A stretch of 64,000 bases of DNA from Pisolithus tinctorius (GCA_024663395.1 JANFAH010000072.1:124001-188000), one strand, 5' to 3'. Numbered from the stretch's first letter, positions 1-12,761 are shown. The notes: generated from the letters alone by a model not told the origin. Translations and numbers: made by a program.

Positions 1-811
1 GCCCTCGCCAGTTCAGCTATCGTGGTTTTGAAGCTTGTCTATGGACTGGATGGGAAAAGGAGGCAAGTTGTGACGGCAAGTAGTGGTTGCGTCGTCGTGG
101 ATAACTTTGGTACCAGGCTTCCCAGGATTGCCCAAGACGTGGCCTGTACTTTCCCTGACGTGGATCAATTTCTAGCCACACTGCGAGAGGCCAATCGCGT
201 CAAACCATTCATCAATAACCATCCGTTTAGCGCTCGGATACCTATGTAGGTTTTGGTTTTGATGGTGGTAAAGGTATGCCAACTCATAGATATGGAAGGT
301 CAGTTGGTGATTTGGGCCATGCGAGCTTGGACGAGTATCTTGATTTTTGCGAGGAGACGTTGGTGGCGCCACAAACCAACGGTGAGTTTTGTGTCAAGCT
401 GTACGCCGGTAGGGCTGAATCACACGTGTGATGGTACCTTTGACAGAGCACCGGATCCTCGACAACTATTTCCCCCTTTCGAACGAGAATGTGATGAGAA
501 GTCAGACTGTGGTCACGAGTGGTCCTGTGACGAAGGCAGGGTCGCCGATGAAGACGAACGACAGTGAACCAGACATTTTGCGGCCGGGAGAGTCTTATAC
601 AATTTACCATTCTGAAGACGTCCTGGGAAATGTTCCCTCCGAACTGGACGTAATCATCCAGCGGGCGTGCCGATGGGCAGGGGTAAGTAGCGATTATTTG
701 TGTAGCGTGGTGGAGCAATATGAGCGGCGGTTAGTGCGCTGGTGGCAAGCTGAACGACAGTACGAAGGGGGAAAACGTTGGGAGGATGGCACTGATGCGG
801 CTGCCGCTTAA
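1..811 (+). CDS. 3' part of an unrecognised protein gene (partial at window start)
   Basis: At least two joined exons end in a stop at 809-811. An exon running to 381 encodes the stretch RSVGDLGHASLDEYLDFCEE. It is followed by a GT-AG intron at 382-446, and phase matching continues it into 447-811 (start HRILDNYFPLSNE, end DGTDAAAA). Upstream of about 231 another open stretch (from about 22) probably belongs to the same gene, but I could not fix the intron between them; acceptors at 230 and 249 are both possible. I do not recognise the family. The C-terminal part is hydrophilic, with no membrane segment and a short alanine tail. The gene continues beyond the left edge, so neither its start nor its length can be given. 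Confidence 0.5.
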
Positions 812-1026
812 CGCGACGTGTTTTTTCCTCGTTGTCCCTCGCATTATTGAAATGCGGTCGCACGTGGATATATGTAGACATGAGGGGGGTGACTTTGCCC
901 TAAGCAGTGTAGTATTACTGCGCCTGTGCCAATATTACTACGTTGGATTTATAAGACATCATGTTCTAGTCCTTTTGATCGTCGTCGTCGTCTACAGTAC
1001 TGTCGCTCTTTTCTCCCGTCACTCTC

Positions 1027-3443
1027 ATGCGGCGGCTTGCTTCTGTCTTCGTTTCACGGAGTGACAGACCAGATGCACCTTCGACTGTCTCAAACGAAGG
1101 CTCGCAGCCCCGACAACCTAAGGGGCCCGGTGTACTCGCCTCCCTAGCGAGAAGAGCGACTCAAACCTCCATACCATCGCTTCTCCCTAGCAGTCTCACC
1201 AATTCATCTTCATCCTCGTCCAGTGGGTCCACTGCCCTCCAAACGCCCATCGATGAAAGCTTGCCACGTAAGTCGAGCAAGAAAGGCAGCTGGGCATCCT
1301 GGATAGCACCTAAGAAGCAGGCTCGCAGAGAGGCATGGTCTTCATGTGCCCCACCATTTGCAGCCCTCTCTCCACCCAATGTCGATCTCGGTAATGAGAC
1401 TCTGGATGCCCGCTCTTCCCCGTCTGACGATGGCTCTGATCACTCGGAGAGCCAGTCGTCACAAATGGTGGTGCGAGCGCGAGCAAACACCCGTATCATC
1501 CTTTGGAACAGTCTCGTTCACCGTTTGGACTCACCGCCGCTACTTGACTTACCTGAATTCGTCGCATTCCCTCGTTCATGCAATCCCTGTCGGAGTCTTC
1601 GTCGTAAGGAGACCTTGGAATCCAAGGTGCACAAAAATGCACTATTGTCGCGCCTGGACAAATTATCTCCATCAGAATTGTCTTCGATAATGGCGTGGTC
1701 TACCAGCGTCGTGGCAACCAAAAAGCCTTCTCGTGATCCTTTACATGATTTCTTCCCTGAGGCTAGGGCAATAGCACGACATTCCGAAGGTCTTCGCACT
1801 TGGGTCTCTCGGCCTTACTATGAGGAAAGAGTTTATGTTTGGACCCAAGAAGAAAAAGGCGAAATCGCTTGTTCTCGTGTTACAGGGCCGCAGCTTGGCG
1901 TTGCGGCTTTGGAGTATTCCGAGGTACTGGACATCCTTTCCGGGCCATTATCGGAACCCCCAGATGAGCCATCAGACGGTGCTATCTTCGATACCACCGC
2001 TGAATTGCTGTCGCTCCCTTGTATCCCTGGTAAGCGACCACTCATGTTCTGTCTCGTTTGTGGTCTAAGACTCTGTCAGGCCTCGACTGTCCCGCCGTAC
2101 AAACTTCGCCTCTAAAGTCTTCATCACGTTCCGTGGAATTGTTCCCTCCCTCCACCATGACTTCCGCATCACCGCCGGCTTTGCTAATATCGAAGACGAT
2201 AAAGTCTGAAACAAAAACAAACCCTAGCGGCCTAGTTCCTAAAAAGGGGGTCCGATTTGCAGAGGATGACAGCAAGGATGACAAAATTCCGCTGGGATAC
2301 ATGCTTCGTGTTAGGAAGAACAAAGAACAGAAAGCAAAGTTTCTTCGTCACGAACGCGAACGCAGGGCGATAGTTGAAGCCGAAGTAGCCTCGCAAGAAG
2401 AGGAACGAGCCCGGAGAGAATTCGAAAAGTTGGAAATGGACAAATTGCGCCGGGCGAGGGAACAAGAAAGGAAACAGTTGGAGGAACAGGAGAGACAGCG
2501 AAATTATTTGGAGGAAGTCCAAGCTACCAGAATCAGGCGTGAGGCTGCTCGTGCCGGACAAGCACGGATCCCGCCTACGGCTTCCTACACCCGACCCCTC
2601 GAACGCGACTGGTCGGAGTCTCGGAACCCTGCGCGTCCTCCAATGCGCAGAGACGGCTCTTCTCGTGGTTCGGAACCCGTACCGGTGATGAATGTACCTT
2701 CCTATGACGCTTCTCCGGCGAGTTCATTGCCACCCACTCCCGGGAGCCAGCGCAGTTTCTCTCGGCCTCCCTCTGTTTATTCCGCTCACACGGCATCATC
2801 AGAAGATGTGCGAAACCGGGAAGCCAGACGTATCAGCAGACGAAGTTCAACTGTATCCGACTCTTCAAAGCACGCGGCATTTCAGGTGCCATATAATTAC
2901 GGAGCTTCGCTCATGGCCTTTAATCCCTCTTGGGGAATGATCCCTCCTGTCCCCCCTGTATCTGCAATCCCTCCTGTGCCCGCTATTCCACCTTTCAATA
3001 CTACACCGTTCTACGGGATGGAGATGCCTTTACTACCCCCAACTGCTCCATTCATGGTGGACCAGTATCGTTCTCGCTCTCCTGGGTCACGCAGCTCGTC
3101 ATCAACCCGTGACCCGCCACGGCACCAGCTTAGTCAGACTGTGCATTCTGATGGGGCGTCGTCTGGAAGTAAATTCTCGACCCACGGAACTAAGTCGAAT
3201 TCTCCCCACAGGCGCTCTACTGATGGACTCTCACCGGCTACCGCCAGTGGGAAGTCACCATTAGAATGCAGCACTTACAGCCAATACGATCTTCGCAGTC
3301 CCCCATCGTATCCCAACTCTTCTCGAACTGACTTGCGCCACCAACCTGGTACTTACCCGGAGCCTCGGGCGAGTTCTCCAAGGCATGCATCGATAACTCC
3401 ATCTCACGCTTCCCAATCGCAACGACGGATCGTCATTTCATAA
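1027..3443 (+). CDS. Large Ser/Pro-rich protein with central charged coiled coil; function unknown
   Basis: Two exons (1027-2029 and 2080-3443) join in phase 1 across a 50-nt GT-AG intron and give 788 residues. Residues 1 to about 330 are Ser/Pro/basic-rich. Around residue 390 lies a compact basic-acidic motif (KKGVRFAEDD, then KIPLGYMLRVRKN). About 415-500 is a Lys/Glu/Arg/Gln-rich segment typical of a long charged helix or coiled coil. From about 500 to the end the protein is low-complexity Ser/Pro, with a proline repeat near 620-640 (PPVPPVSAIPPVPAIPP). No catalytic motif, signal peptide or membrane segment is visible. The KKGVRF core followed by a charged helix looks like the conserved part of a fungus-specific scaffold. 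That is an inference, and I do not recognise a named family. Confidence 0.75.
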
Positions 3444-3815
3444 CTACTCTCATGTAACCTTACATGACATTGCATTCACGCTCTTTTTAATATTGTTACA
3501 CTGGATACCCCCACTCCCTCTTGCATTGGATCTATCCATTCAAGTATTCGTTTCGTTTCTCGGGCATTATGCTTCTGATATATGGAGATTCTTACCTTAC
3601 TCACACGTACCTTCATTCGGACTTCGAGGAACAATGTGCGAACTAGCGTTTCTTCCTGTTACAACAGCATGGATTGTGTGTGGAGCTTGATAAATAGACG
3701 TCCAGCACTCTCTGCTACCTAACTACATGCAACACACGTTCCGCTTGACAGAGAAAATCGCAGGAACAGAGTCCCACCATTGAATACCACTTGTTAAAGC
3801 GAAGGAGCACTGTTG
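3444..3815. other. Convergent intergenic region
   Basis: 372 nt between the stop codons of the coiled-coil gene (+) and the CENP-A gene (-). It should hold the two 3' UTRs. Only short unsupported open frames are present, and I see no RNA gene or repeat. Confidence 0.6.
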
Positions 3816-4530
<715 letters not shown>

Positions 4531-4714
4531 GGCAGGAGGTGTTCTTGAGATGCGCGCTCAGGTAACACGTTCACGCAGTAGGAACGTCGTCCGACACGAA
4601 ACGATTTCAGGTGGCCTTGGAACGCGAAGTGGTGTTGTTGGCATTACCCGATTTGGCAACAGACCCTAGCAACTTACAAGTGCCAGCAGATCTTGGATAG
4701 CGGCAAGTACGTCG
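4531..4714. promoter_or_regulatory. Divergent promoter region, CENP-A (-) and DEDDh exonuclease (+)
   Basis: Only 184 nt separate the two start codons, so both core promoters and 5' UTRs must lie here or overlap. I recognise no defined transcription factor site. Confidence 0.45.
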
Positions 4715-6271
4715 ATGGTCTCGCCAGTCGTCACCGGATATTATCGCTACACAGACATATTCTTCGAATGGTAAGATCTGTGTCGATGCAGAACGGTTGA
4801 CTTTACACTCAAGTCAATAGGCACCAGGCCCTCCCCAACCCTGAGGATCGGAGCCCTCTCAAGGCAATTTTGGCACAAGACGCGTTCGTGCATCCCGATC
4901 ACCCTCTTCACAAGGAGGGTGCCGAGGGTGCAGAGCTGTATCTTGGTAAACCATCATATGGTGGATATTCCGCATGGTGTCCATGACGAGCATACAGGAA
5001 CACTGCAAAATTTTGAGTCACGACTTTTGTTCTCTTCAGCTCAGGTCGAATACCTAAGGTACTGGCTGCATGCAATGCAGCTCACCAAGGATCTTGTACC
5101 TCTTCCGTACTCGGACTGTCTGCTGACGGAGTCCAATTTACGTCATGTCTCCCCCGTCCACTTCAAAACTAGAGAGGAACTCAGGACTACATTGAAGGTA
5201 GGTGGATGACGAGATCGACATCTGACAACGACTTGATGTCCATAACAGCAAATCGAGAAAAACAACAAACGCTTGAAGGGTACGAATCCAACGCTTAATG
5301 CCCGCCGTGATATCTTCGAGCGGGTTCGATCTCTCTGGGCTCAGCAGCAAGGTACCTGGTGTGCGCTGGATTTTGAGGCCTGGGATAGAGACCACACACT
5401 CCTCACCGAGTTTGGGTGGAGCACCGTTCGTTGGGATGGTGGATCAAAAATTGAGGGTCAAGGGCACCTCATTGTCAAAGAGCACAGGTATTATACCAAC
5501 ACCTTCGTGTCTAACAATCGAGACGTAAAAGCTCTTCTTCTTTCCGCATATCTTCATTTTAACCCTCAATTCATACAGCACTTTTCATTTGGGAAGAGCG
5601 AAGAAGTCAACAAAACTACATTCAAACGGAGGATCCAAGCTCTCGTGGAAGACCTCAAGAAGTCAGGCCCTCTCTTCCTGATTTTCCACGACAATAATCA
5701 GGACATCAAGTTGGTCTCTTATTCAACTTTACCAGGTTCAGAGCTGACCAGGGATGTGAAGGTACCTCAAGTCAAAGGATGTCGATGTGCAACTCCCAGA
5801 TGTTGTGTTTTTACTTCCTGATGTGCTGCCCAAAGACGGTGTCTTCGTCTTAGATACATCCGACTTGTTCGCTGCCTTGGAGGGCGAAGACGGGGGGAAT
5901 CGCAGATCCTTGGAGCGCACATGTCGCCATTTGCAGATTCCGACTTCACATCTCCACAATGCGGGAAATGACGCTCATGTAGGTCGCTTTGCTATTAATA
6001 TGCTCGCGGTATTGAATGCGCGCAGTATACCATGCTCGCCTTGATATCTATGGCCTCTGGTGAACCCATCGATATGCAACGCGAGAGGCGGTGGCCTAAT
6101 CGCACATCAACAAATTCAAGCGTCCCAAACAAGCCGCTTAATGGAGCCGGCGTTAGGGTTCACTTCGAGCCCTGGGAGGAGGATGAGGATTGTTCAGATC
6201 AAGAAGGTGTTTGCGGACCGGTAGTGGACATGAATCGGTTCAAGGCGGATAGTGACGACGAAATGCCTTAG
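4715..6271 (+). CDS. DEDDh 3'-5' exonuclease-like protein (YDR514C/GFD2 family)
   Basis: Seven exons (4715-4770, 4821-4945, 5040-5197, 5249-5524, 5579-5709, 5762-5978, 6026-6271) give 402 residues. The RNase H-like exonuclease fold shows as ALDFEAWDRD (Asp and Glu of the first acidic motif, about residue 140), FLIFHDNNQDIKYL (second), and LHNAGNDAHYTMLAL (His and Asp of the last motif, near 310). Conserved family signatures EFGWS, NNRDHFSFGKSE and DTSDLFAALEGE are present. The C-terminal 60 residues are acidic and probably disordered. The related yeast proteins are poorly characterised and linked to mRNA export, so a role in nucleic acid turnover is inferred. Intron 5525-5578 is a multiple of three without a stop, but HFSFG directly after NNRD fits the family better than reading through. 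Confidence 0.85.
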
Positions 6272-6360
6272 TACCATGCATAACAAGTACACGCGAAAAG
6301 GTACACATAGTCTAACCCAACGATTGTGTCTCAGGAAGCCAAAACAGACCAACAGATGCA

Positions 6361-8145
6361 TTACTCATCCTTTTCGTTGATATCGTCGGCATCTCCATCA
6401 TTATCCTCGTCGTCCGATCTATCGTCTGTCAAAGTACTGGTGACGGACCTACAAAAATAAGCTAGTGTCATCAGTCGCAAACAAAACAGGTAGACATACC
6501 GAATCGCAATGCGCCAAATGAGATAGTACCAGAAGAGATTGAGCATTTGCAAAAGAAGGATCGGCGCAAAGATCTGGTACTTCATCCACCACACCAGCCA
6601 AGCACCTGTCGGTGGTGCCCATACGCGGGACACCTCACTGGTCGAGGTTTAGTGCAGCGATCAAGGATGCGGACAGACGAAACGTACGGAACGAGATCAA
6701 ACTCCGTCCAAACAGACCAAAGAATGACGAAGTTCAAGTAGTGGCGGAAGTACCTGGAGGGGGGGGGGGGCTATCAACTGGGAGAAGTCTAGATTGCAAT
6801 AAAACTGACGTCCAAACCGCGATGAATACCACGAATGAAACGAACTTTGCACGTTCCAGCTTGATATAATTCAGGAGCTTGGAAAACTACGGCAAGATCG
6901 GCGAGAGTTGCAGTCCATAAAAACCCTGACTCACAGCGAGGAACGCGTCTGGTATGTCCATGCTCATATATACAGCGTTGCCTATTAGTGTGAGGTTGAC
7001 CAGGTAGCTCCAACTATGGAGAACGCAGTCAGACAAAGATCCTGAGTAAAGGTGGGAATAGATTGGTTACCCAATCAGCCATAAAGTTACTATGTGATGG
7101 ACAACAAGTTCCTGGTAGTCCTTGCGTGGCTTTTCCAGACCAAGGAGAAGAACGATGAGTTGCTGGCACCAGTACGCCATATGCATCAAATAATAGCGTT
7201 TCAACTCAGGCTTCATTTCCCACTGGGGGTAACCTGGCATAGCACAGGAGGGTTAGGGCCGGAAGTCCAAGCTTGAAAACGAGTCCGTGAAACTGACCAA
7301 TCCAGAAGTACTCCGTCCGGAACCAGTACGTTGGCAATTGTCCCATGATGCGCTGGAAAGATTGACACTAGATGCAAGCAGGAAAGAATGCCGGACACTC
7401 ACGTAGCCCCATGCACCCATGATTGCAAAGTATATTAGTGCATAGCCCTGCTCACCAAAGCGATCCAATATCCCTTCACGCTTAATACCAAGATAGCGGG
7501 CAACACGGTGGCAGACATGGATAATGATAACTTGCCGCACGAAAGAGAAGAAAATGATATAATATGCGAGGAAAACCAGATCTAGGTACCCTTTCGCGTA
7601 TCGTACGTCCACTGAGTCCGACCCCACAGGGTATGAGATGAATAGTAGGGGACTAAACGGGTTCGACAAGCCGGGTGCCATGTTCTGGGCGACGAGTTCC
7701 CAATTGAAGTAGAGAATAACGGGGATGGCGAGTAACTTGAACGACGACACTGGCGAAGAAGGTCGGTGGTCCGTTGTGCGCCAGCAATGAAAACGACGAG
7801 ATGATGTTCACCTGGATTGACGACCCATCTCCAAGACTTGAGGTCACTCCAAAACGTACTTCCCTGACGACCAACAGTCGGCACGGGAAAGTAGCTGGAT
7901 TCTGGAGTAGCGGAATCCAGTGGTCTGCGAGGTGTATACGGTGAGGAGGTAGTGGAAGATAAGGAACGGAGGCTCACGTTTGAGTCACGAACGGACCGGT
8001 CAGGTGCCTCCTGTCGGTGCTGGTGTATTGTCAATATGGTGGACTGAGGACTGCGAGTAATGAGGACGCACTCGATGCTCTTGAGGTTCCCCACATGACC
8101 ACGTCTTTGATGCAGTGTTGACGCTGGAGGAGAACGTTTCGACAT
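6361..8145 (-). CDS. LAG1: Ceramide synthase, acyl-CoA-dependent (Lag1/Lac1, TLC domain)
   Basis: Nine exons (6361-6448, 6500-6637, 6688-6753, 6810-6886, 6935-7013, 7071-7233, 7298-7352, 7403-7749, 7812-8145) give 448 residues. The family joins a fatty acyl-CoA to a long-chain base in the ER. The TLC domain runs from about residue 170 to 410: FGEQGYALIYFAIMGAWG, TYWFRTEYFWIGYPQWEMKP, LVVHHIVTLWLIGWSYLVN (the His-His pair of the active site), DIPDAFLAFSKLLNYI and YFRHYLNFVILWSVW. Several hydrophobic segments span the membrane. The tail is acidic (DDRSDDEDNDGDADD), as in fungal Lag1. The N-terminal 110 residues are hydrophilic and less certain, since an extra intron there cannot be excluded. 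Intron 6754-6809 contains a 12-base C run (coding strand) just before its acceptor. Confidence 0.93.
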
Positions 8146-8299
8146 AGTGGCCAGCAGAAAGAAAAAAAAAAAAAGAAGTGTGTTGGCCAGTTGACAAGCC
8201 AGTGTCTGGCGGTGTCAGGGACGTAAAACCAGGGGTTAGCATGTTCGGAACGTTCTGATCGACCTTACACTTGGTTACAGTAGAAGCGACTACCAGGCC
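8146..8299. promoter_or_regulatory. Divergent promoter region with A13 tract, LAG1 (-) and REX3 (+)
   Basis: 154 nt between start codons. An uninterrupted run of 13 A lies at 8162-8174, close to the LAG1 ATG. Poly(dA:dT) tracts commonly exclude nucleosomes in fungal promoters; that role here is inferred. Confidence 0.45.
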
Positions 8300-10197
8300 A
8301 TGTTTCCTACTCTGGGGCTTTTTCAGTCGCTATCGTGTCCAGAGGGATCCAAGTGTATAAGACCATGGTGTCTGTTCTCTCATGCCAACGATGCATTCCA
8401 ACAGCCCTTGATCGCGTCTGTGTCTGCGTCACGGCCAAAAGCTCCGTCGTCCACCACGACATCTACACTCCCATCCACCGTCCCTGCGAAAAGGCCGCAT
8501 GAATTGTCCACACCAGCAACCTCATCGGCACGGAAGGATGTCGCCAGTGAACCTCCCTCACAACGAGTGAAGACTGTATCCACCAGTCGCTCCGTTGCAC
8601 CACAAACGACGGCTCATGGCAACGTCAGTAGTTGTTTTTCCTATCACTATGGTCCGGGGATTTATCCCTGTGTATAGGGTGCACCCATTCTCCGAGTGAC
8701 CCCAGCACATTCTCAAGTCGCAGTACCCGTGCGCCAGGTGAATGTATACATCCCTTACATACCCACATGCCAGTTAACTTCATCCTCATCAGACTATGCT
8801 CAAGAATCTGTACGACCATTTCATCGTGCTGTATGAGGCCATTCTACCATCAAATCCTACTCTCGCATCAGAACATGCTCTTCGCCAGGAAGAGGAAATT
8901 TACAACAAATCAACCAAACTGACTTATCGAAATGTGGGTATCCAAGGCCCTGCTCTCATTTTGAACTGGCACCCAGTTCTATGTGAATTCAGGCAGTCAT
9001 CAACTCAATCGCAGCTCTCAAGAGACGGCCCGTTCCAAGTGCCATAGCGCATCCTTCCGTTGGTACTGAAGGGGATATTGCTGCTCGTATCGAGTCGCAG
9101 AAACAACTAAGTGAACTACGCCTAACCAGGACTGTTGTGCAACAGCTGGTCATGACGTTAGAGACTATGAAAAATTGGGGTTACATCACCGAGGTGCCCC
9201 CTGGCGAAGGAGGAAGTAAGCCCGACGCGAAGGATCAAGTGAAACAGTGTGAACGGTGCGGTCAACCATTTTCTGTGAGGAAAGATCCAAAGAAGGACGA
9301 GTGTTGCTATCACTGGGGTCGGCCTTTTAATAAAAAAATCAATGGTATGGGAAACCTCAAGACATTCACTCGCCAAATTTTCGAGTTGATTTTTTGCAGG
9401 CGAAAAATTGCGCTTTTACTCGTGTTGCTCGAAGAACGTGGGCGAAGATGGATGCTCCTGGGGATGTCATGTATTCTACGAGTCCGATGCAAGTGATCTC
9501 CACACTCGCCATGCCTTTTCGCCGGTACGCCCCCCGAAATGTTCTGATGGTGGTGCGTCAGTGGAGATCTGCGATACAGCTTTGGATGTCGTTGCTCTCG
9601 ATTGCGAAATGATTTACACAACTGGTGGTATGCGAGTTGCACGGGTTTCGGTTGTGGATGGCACAGGTAAAGAGGTATTCGATGAACTAATTCGCATAGA
9701 CGACGGAGTCGACATCATGTATGTGTACCAGAATCCGTGCGGTGCCTCCTATCTAACTTCTGCACCAGCGACTATAACACCCGGTTCTCTGGCATATGCC
9801 AGGAAAAACATCAGAAGGCTTTTCTAACGCTCTCATCTGCACGACAGTCGCTTGATGCGTTCATCAATTCAGAGACGATCATCATCGGACACGCTTTAGA
9901 GAACGACCTCAAGACACTGCGCATCATTCATCATCGATGCATAGACACGGTGGTTTTGTTCCCACATAGAGCTGGCCCACCATACAGAAGATCACTGCGG
10001 GATCTGTGCGTAGCTAAGTGGCTCAACTAGTCAAGTAAGTGTGCGCTGAGGTCGATTTCAGAGCCAAAGAGCATCTTGGTATTGTAATTCAGGCAGGAGA
10101 TGGATCAAGTGGTCATTCTTCGGTAGAGGATTCGGTAGCAACTTTGGACTTGGTGCGATGGTACATCCTCAACAAGGTCACCCCAAAAAAATCATAA
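8300..10197 (+). CDS. REX3: RNA exonuclease 3 (REX3/REXO1-like, DEDDh family)
   Basis: Seven exons (8300-8623, 8678-8737, 8793-8933, 8993-9344, 9400-9718, 9769-10017, 10062-10197) give 526 residues. The N-terminus has a CCCH zinc finger (CPEGSKCIRPWCLFSH). A Ser/Thr/Pro linker, a helical region and a second Cys/His-rich element (CERCGQPFSV with CCYHWG) follow. The exonuclease domain begins near residue 360: VALDCEMIYTTGGMRVARVS (first two acids), IIGHALENDLKTLRIIHH (third acid), and HSSVEDSVATLDLV (catalytic His and Asp). Yeast Rex3 trims MRP RNA and other small RNAs in the nucleus. Introns are 44-59 nt. The last intron (10018-10061, donor GTGGCT) is the weakest but restores the frame into AKEHLGIVIQ. 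Stop at 10195-10197. Confidence 0.92.
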
Positions 10198-10375
10198 CCT
10201 GTAATTTCGTACCCTAATTGCACGCTTCAAGGCTGGACTATAAGTATCTCAGCTGGACAAGACACCAGGTAGTACCGGTGGATACACCTACAGAACTAGC
10301 AACTGTAAACCTCAGTGAACCAGAAGACCTTCGGGAAATATGTAAGACTGGTTTGAGAAACTTGACAATGGGTGT

Positions 10376-11166
10376 CTAACCGCTGCGACCTCCTCCGAGA
10401 CGACCAATGAGATCGTCACTGTTCTCTTGCTCTTCAACACCGTCCGCTTGCGTCACCTAGCCTTCATTAGATGGCGGGAGCACAGGAATGGAGCAAGCAC
10501 CCACCACACGAAGGACTGACTTCTTTGACGATTCCTGCATCTCTCCAGCGATGATTAGCTCGTCCAAGATCTGTCATGTTTAATCAAGAGTCAGGTACTT
10601 GTACAGGGAATACTCACAGCATATGCTTTTTGGAAATTGAAAATACTTGTAATATGTATTCAGACTAAACATCCAACCCACTAAGAACTTGCAACTTACA
10701 GGTCTAGCTCGCAAACCTGGTTCACGTTAATTTCGAAGAAGAGTTGAAAATTTCCCACATACTCACGTTTCCGAAATACTTGTCCAAAACTTCCACGTAA
10801 CGGTGGATGATCTCCAACGCGATAAGCTCATTGTCCCCTAAACCAATCCCGCAGACGAAGAAAAGAGAGGCATATCTCCGATAGACCACCTTGGTATCTG
10901 AGAATACATGAGACATTGAGCCTTCGATGTCTTGGCCCAATTATGCAAGACTTTCACCCTTGTATTCCAGGAAATTACACATTCGTGTTCTGCGAGCCAG
11001 AACCAGTTGCGTTACATCCTTCACGATTTTGGCTTTTGCTTTGGGTGGGACGGTCATGAACCACTTCGCCAGGCGCACTTTCCCTGGCGGAAACCATCAA
11101 GTTCAGTCGCGACGTTGGAAAACTGGACGAGCCTTGCCGCGACACGAGCAGAATGTAGTTGATCAT
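10376..11166 (-). CDS. APS1: AP-1 clathrin adaptor complex, sigma subunit
   Basis: Seven exons (10376-10456, 10505-10570, 10618-10645, 10700-10716, 10767-10897, 10958-11083, 11133-11166) give 160 residues, the usual size. It starts [19 protein letters not shown] and continues [39 protein letters not shown] and [19 protein letters not shown], closing with [19 protein letters not shown]. This is the small chain of the trans-Golgi/endosome clathrin adaptor, and the [20 protein letters not shown] block points to sigma-1 rather than sigma-2. Exon 4 is only 17 nt. The first intron (11084-11132) has a GC donor (AAG|GCTCGT): no GT site there keeps SRQGK in frame. The intron 10457-10504 removes an in-frame stop. 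Confidence 0.93.
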
Positions 11167-11635
11167 TGCGAACGGTTGGTGGCTGTGCAGTACTTCGCCT
11201 TTTGTCATTGCTAGTCCTGCCATTCCGCCTATATGAGACTTGACCTTGACCAATAGCTCACACCTATGATCTCAGCTGGTCACACTATCATCGAATCATC
11301 TAGATCCTAAAAGTAAATGAGAGGCTGACGCAAATGATATACGGTATGTGTAATTTATCCAGACGGTGGATTTCTAGAGCTGAACGATTAGAACACCCAA
11401 CATGCGTTACGTGGCCACCTTCGATGCCCTCTTGTACGAACTGTGTGGTTGAGGTTTTTTCGAAACTGTCGACCTTAAAGGCGGAAGGATTCAGTAATTG
11501 GTAAATGGACAGAAATCAATCCAATGGGCTCAGATTAGATCAAGACGAATTCAACGGGCACCCATTCGCTTAGCGTGGGTTCCCTCCTGACCAGTTTCTC
11601 ATCTCCCCACGAAGATTAAGGCGGGCGTATAGGGA
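11167..11635. other. Intergenic region upstream of AP-1 sigma
   Basis: 469 nt between the AP-1 sigma start and the COX18 stop, both on the minus strand. It should hold the COX18 3' UTR and the AP-1 sigma promoter. I see no gene, repeat or RNA. Confidence 0.5.
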
Positions 11636-12761
11636 CTAGTCAACATACCGACGGCCATGGCCCAAAGCTCCACCCAGAGACATCTGCAATGGACGGGTTT
11701 CCAAGTTCCGTTTTCTCCTAAGTTCCCAGTAGTCGAGCATCCACGTCTGGACCAGTCCGAAGGCAGCTGATGTTACCCAGTACAGAACAACACTCTGGTG
11801 TAAAGCGTAAGTACAGATTCCGGCCGTAACTAACTGTTACGTACCCCGGGGACCATGGACGCGACAACGATTCGCCCAACGGAAACCAACCTGAGAGATG
11901 ATTTGACAATCTTTTGAGGTTCAAGAACGGTTTCACCCCGTGCGATTCGCTGTTCTTTCCACTGCTGAACTTGTTCCTCGCGCTTAAGTTGAGTATCTGT
12001 CATAAACCAGCGAGAGCTCTCTACATTGGCTAGGGTGATGAAACCAAGTGCGATAGGCAGGGCCCTCGTCGGATCCGCGTGCGTAAGGGTAGACAGAGTG
12101 AAGAAGGATTCGGAATCGAAGGGCGTTGGAGCCTGTGATAGGCGAGAGAAAAGGATTGAAAGGCCCACGAAGATAGGAAGCTGCGTGACAGGAGAGATGA
12201 GCATTGTCACTGCCGGTTGACACCGGTGCTCTGCAAACAGTAGCTTCCGCTGTTTCGTCAACTGCACCACCAGGTCAAATCAAAAGCCCTTGGAAGGGAA
12301 GACCGACGCGGACACACGATTTCTTTCACTCTCTTGCTATGTATGGCCTGAATTTGCTCCTTTGTACCATGGACCCTCTCTCTCGTCATTTCTTCGGATA
12401 CACTTCTGGCGACCTTGGGCGCCATGGAACGCATGATGGGCATGACCGCCTCCTCAGCTCGCCACTGTCGCCGCTTGGCCTATGCGTTGTCAGAAGGTCG
12501 TAACATGGACCAGGGATCACTCACCCATATTGAGAAGGGAACCGTCAGAACAAGTCGTGAGAGTACTGTGCACAATATGATGGCAGTCGAATAAGGAGGC
12601 CAGGACGGCGGTATTGGCAAGGCTGTTGCGAGGTCTAAGAAGCCGTCCGCGAGGGTGTCTAAGCTGGTGATAGTTCTGTGCGGGGACGAAGCAGAGAGCA
12701 GTTGCCTCTGTGTCCTACCCAGGCTGCGACTCTTGCGAGAAGCATATCTTGCCAACATCAA
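11636..12761 (-). CDS. COX18: Mitochondrial inner membrane insertase COX18 (YidC/Oxa1/Alb3 family)
   Basis: Four exons (11636-11794, 11845-12261, 12318-12479, 12525-12761) give 324 residues. The N-terminus is basic and Ser/Arg-rich without acids (ARYASRKSRSLGRTQRQLL), a plausible mitochondrial presequence. Then come IPPSWPPYSTAIILCTVLSR and LVLTVPFSIWAKRR, a hydrophilic loop of about 60 residues (AEEAVMPIMRSMAPKVA to KEILTKQRKLL), TMLISPVTQLPIFVGLSILF, ALGFITLANVESSRWFMTD and SVVLYWVTSAAFGLVQTWML. That matches the five-helix insertase core. Cox18 exports the C-terminal domain of Cox2 during cytochrome oxidase assembly. The WPPYS...TVPFSIWAKRR start and the short C-tail favour COX18 over OXA1. 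Two ATGs sit together at the start; the first was used. Confidence 0.87.

Noticed and set aside
682..706. Intron in the first gene (GTAAGT to TGTAG)
   Set aside because: Only 25 nt, far below the minimum for splicing, and the frame is open across it.
284..718. Minus-strand frame of 144 codons
   Set aside because: It is antisense to the joined plus-strand exons 447-811 and has no recognisable features.
11636..12761. OXA1 rather than COX18
   Set aside because: Same insertase fold, but the WPPYS...TVPFSIWAKRR start, short tail and about 324-residue length fit COX18 better.
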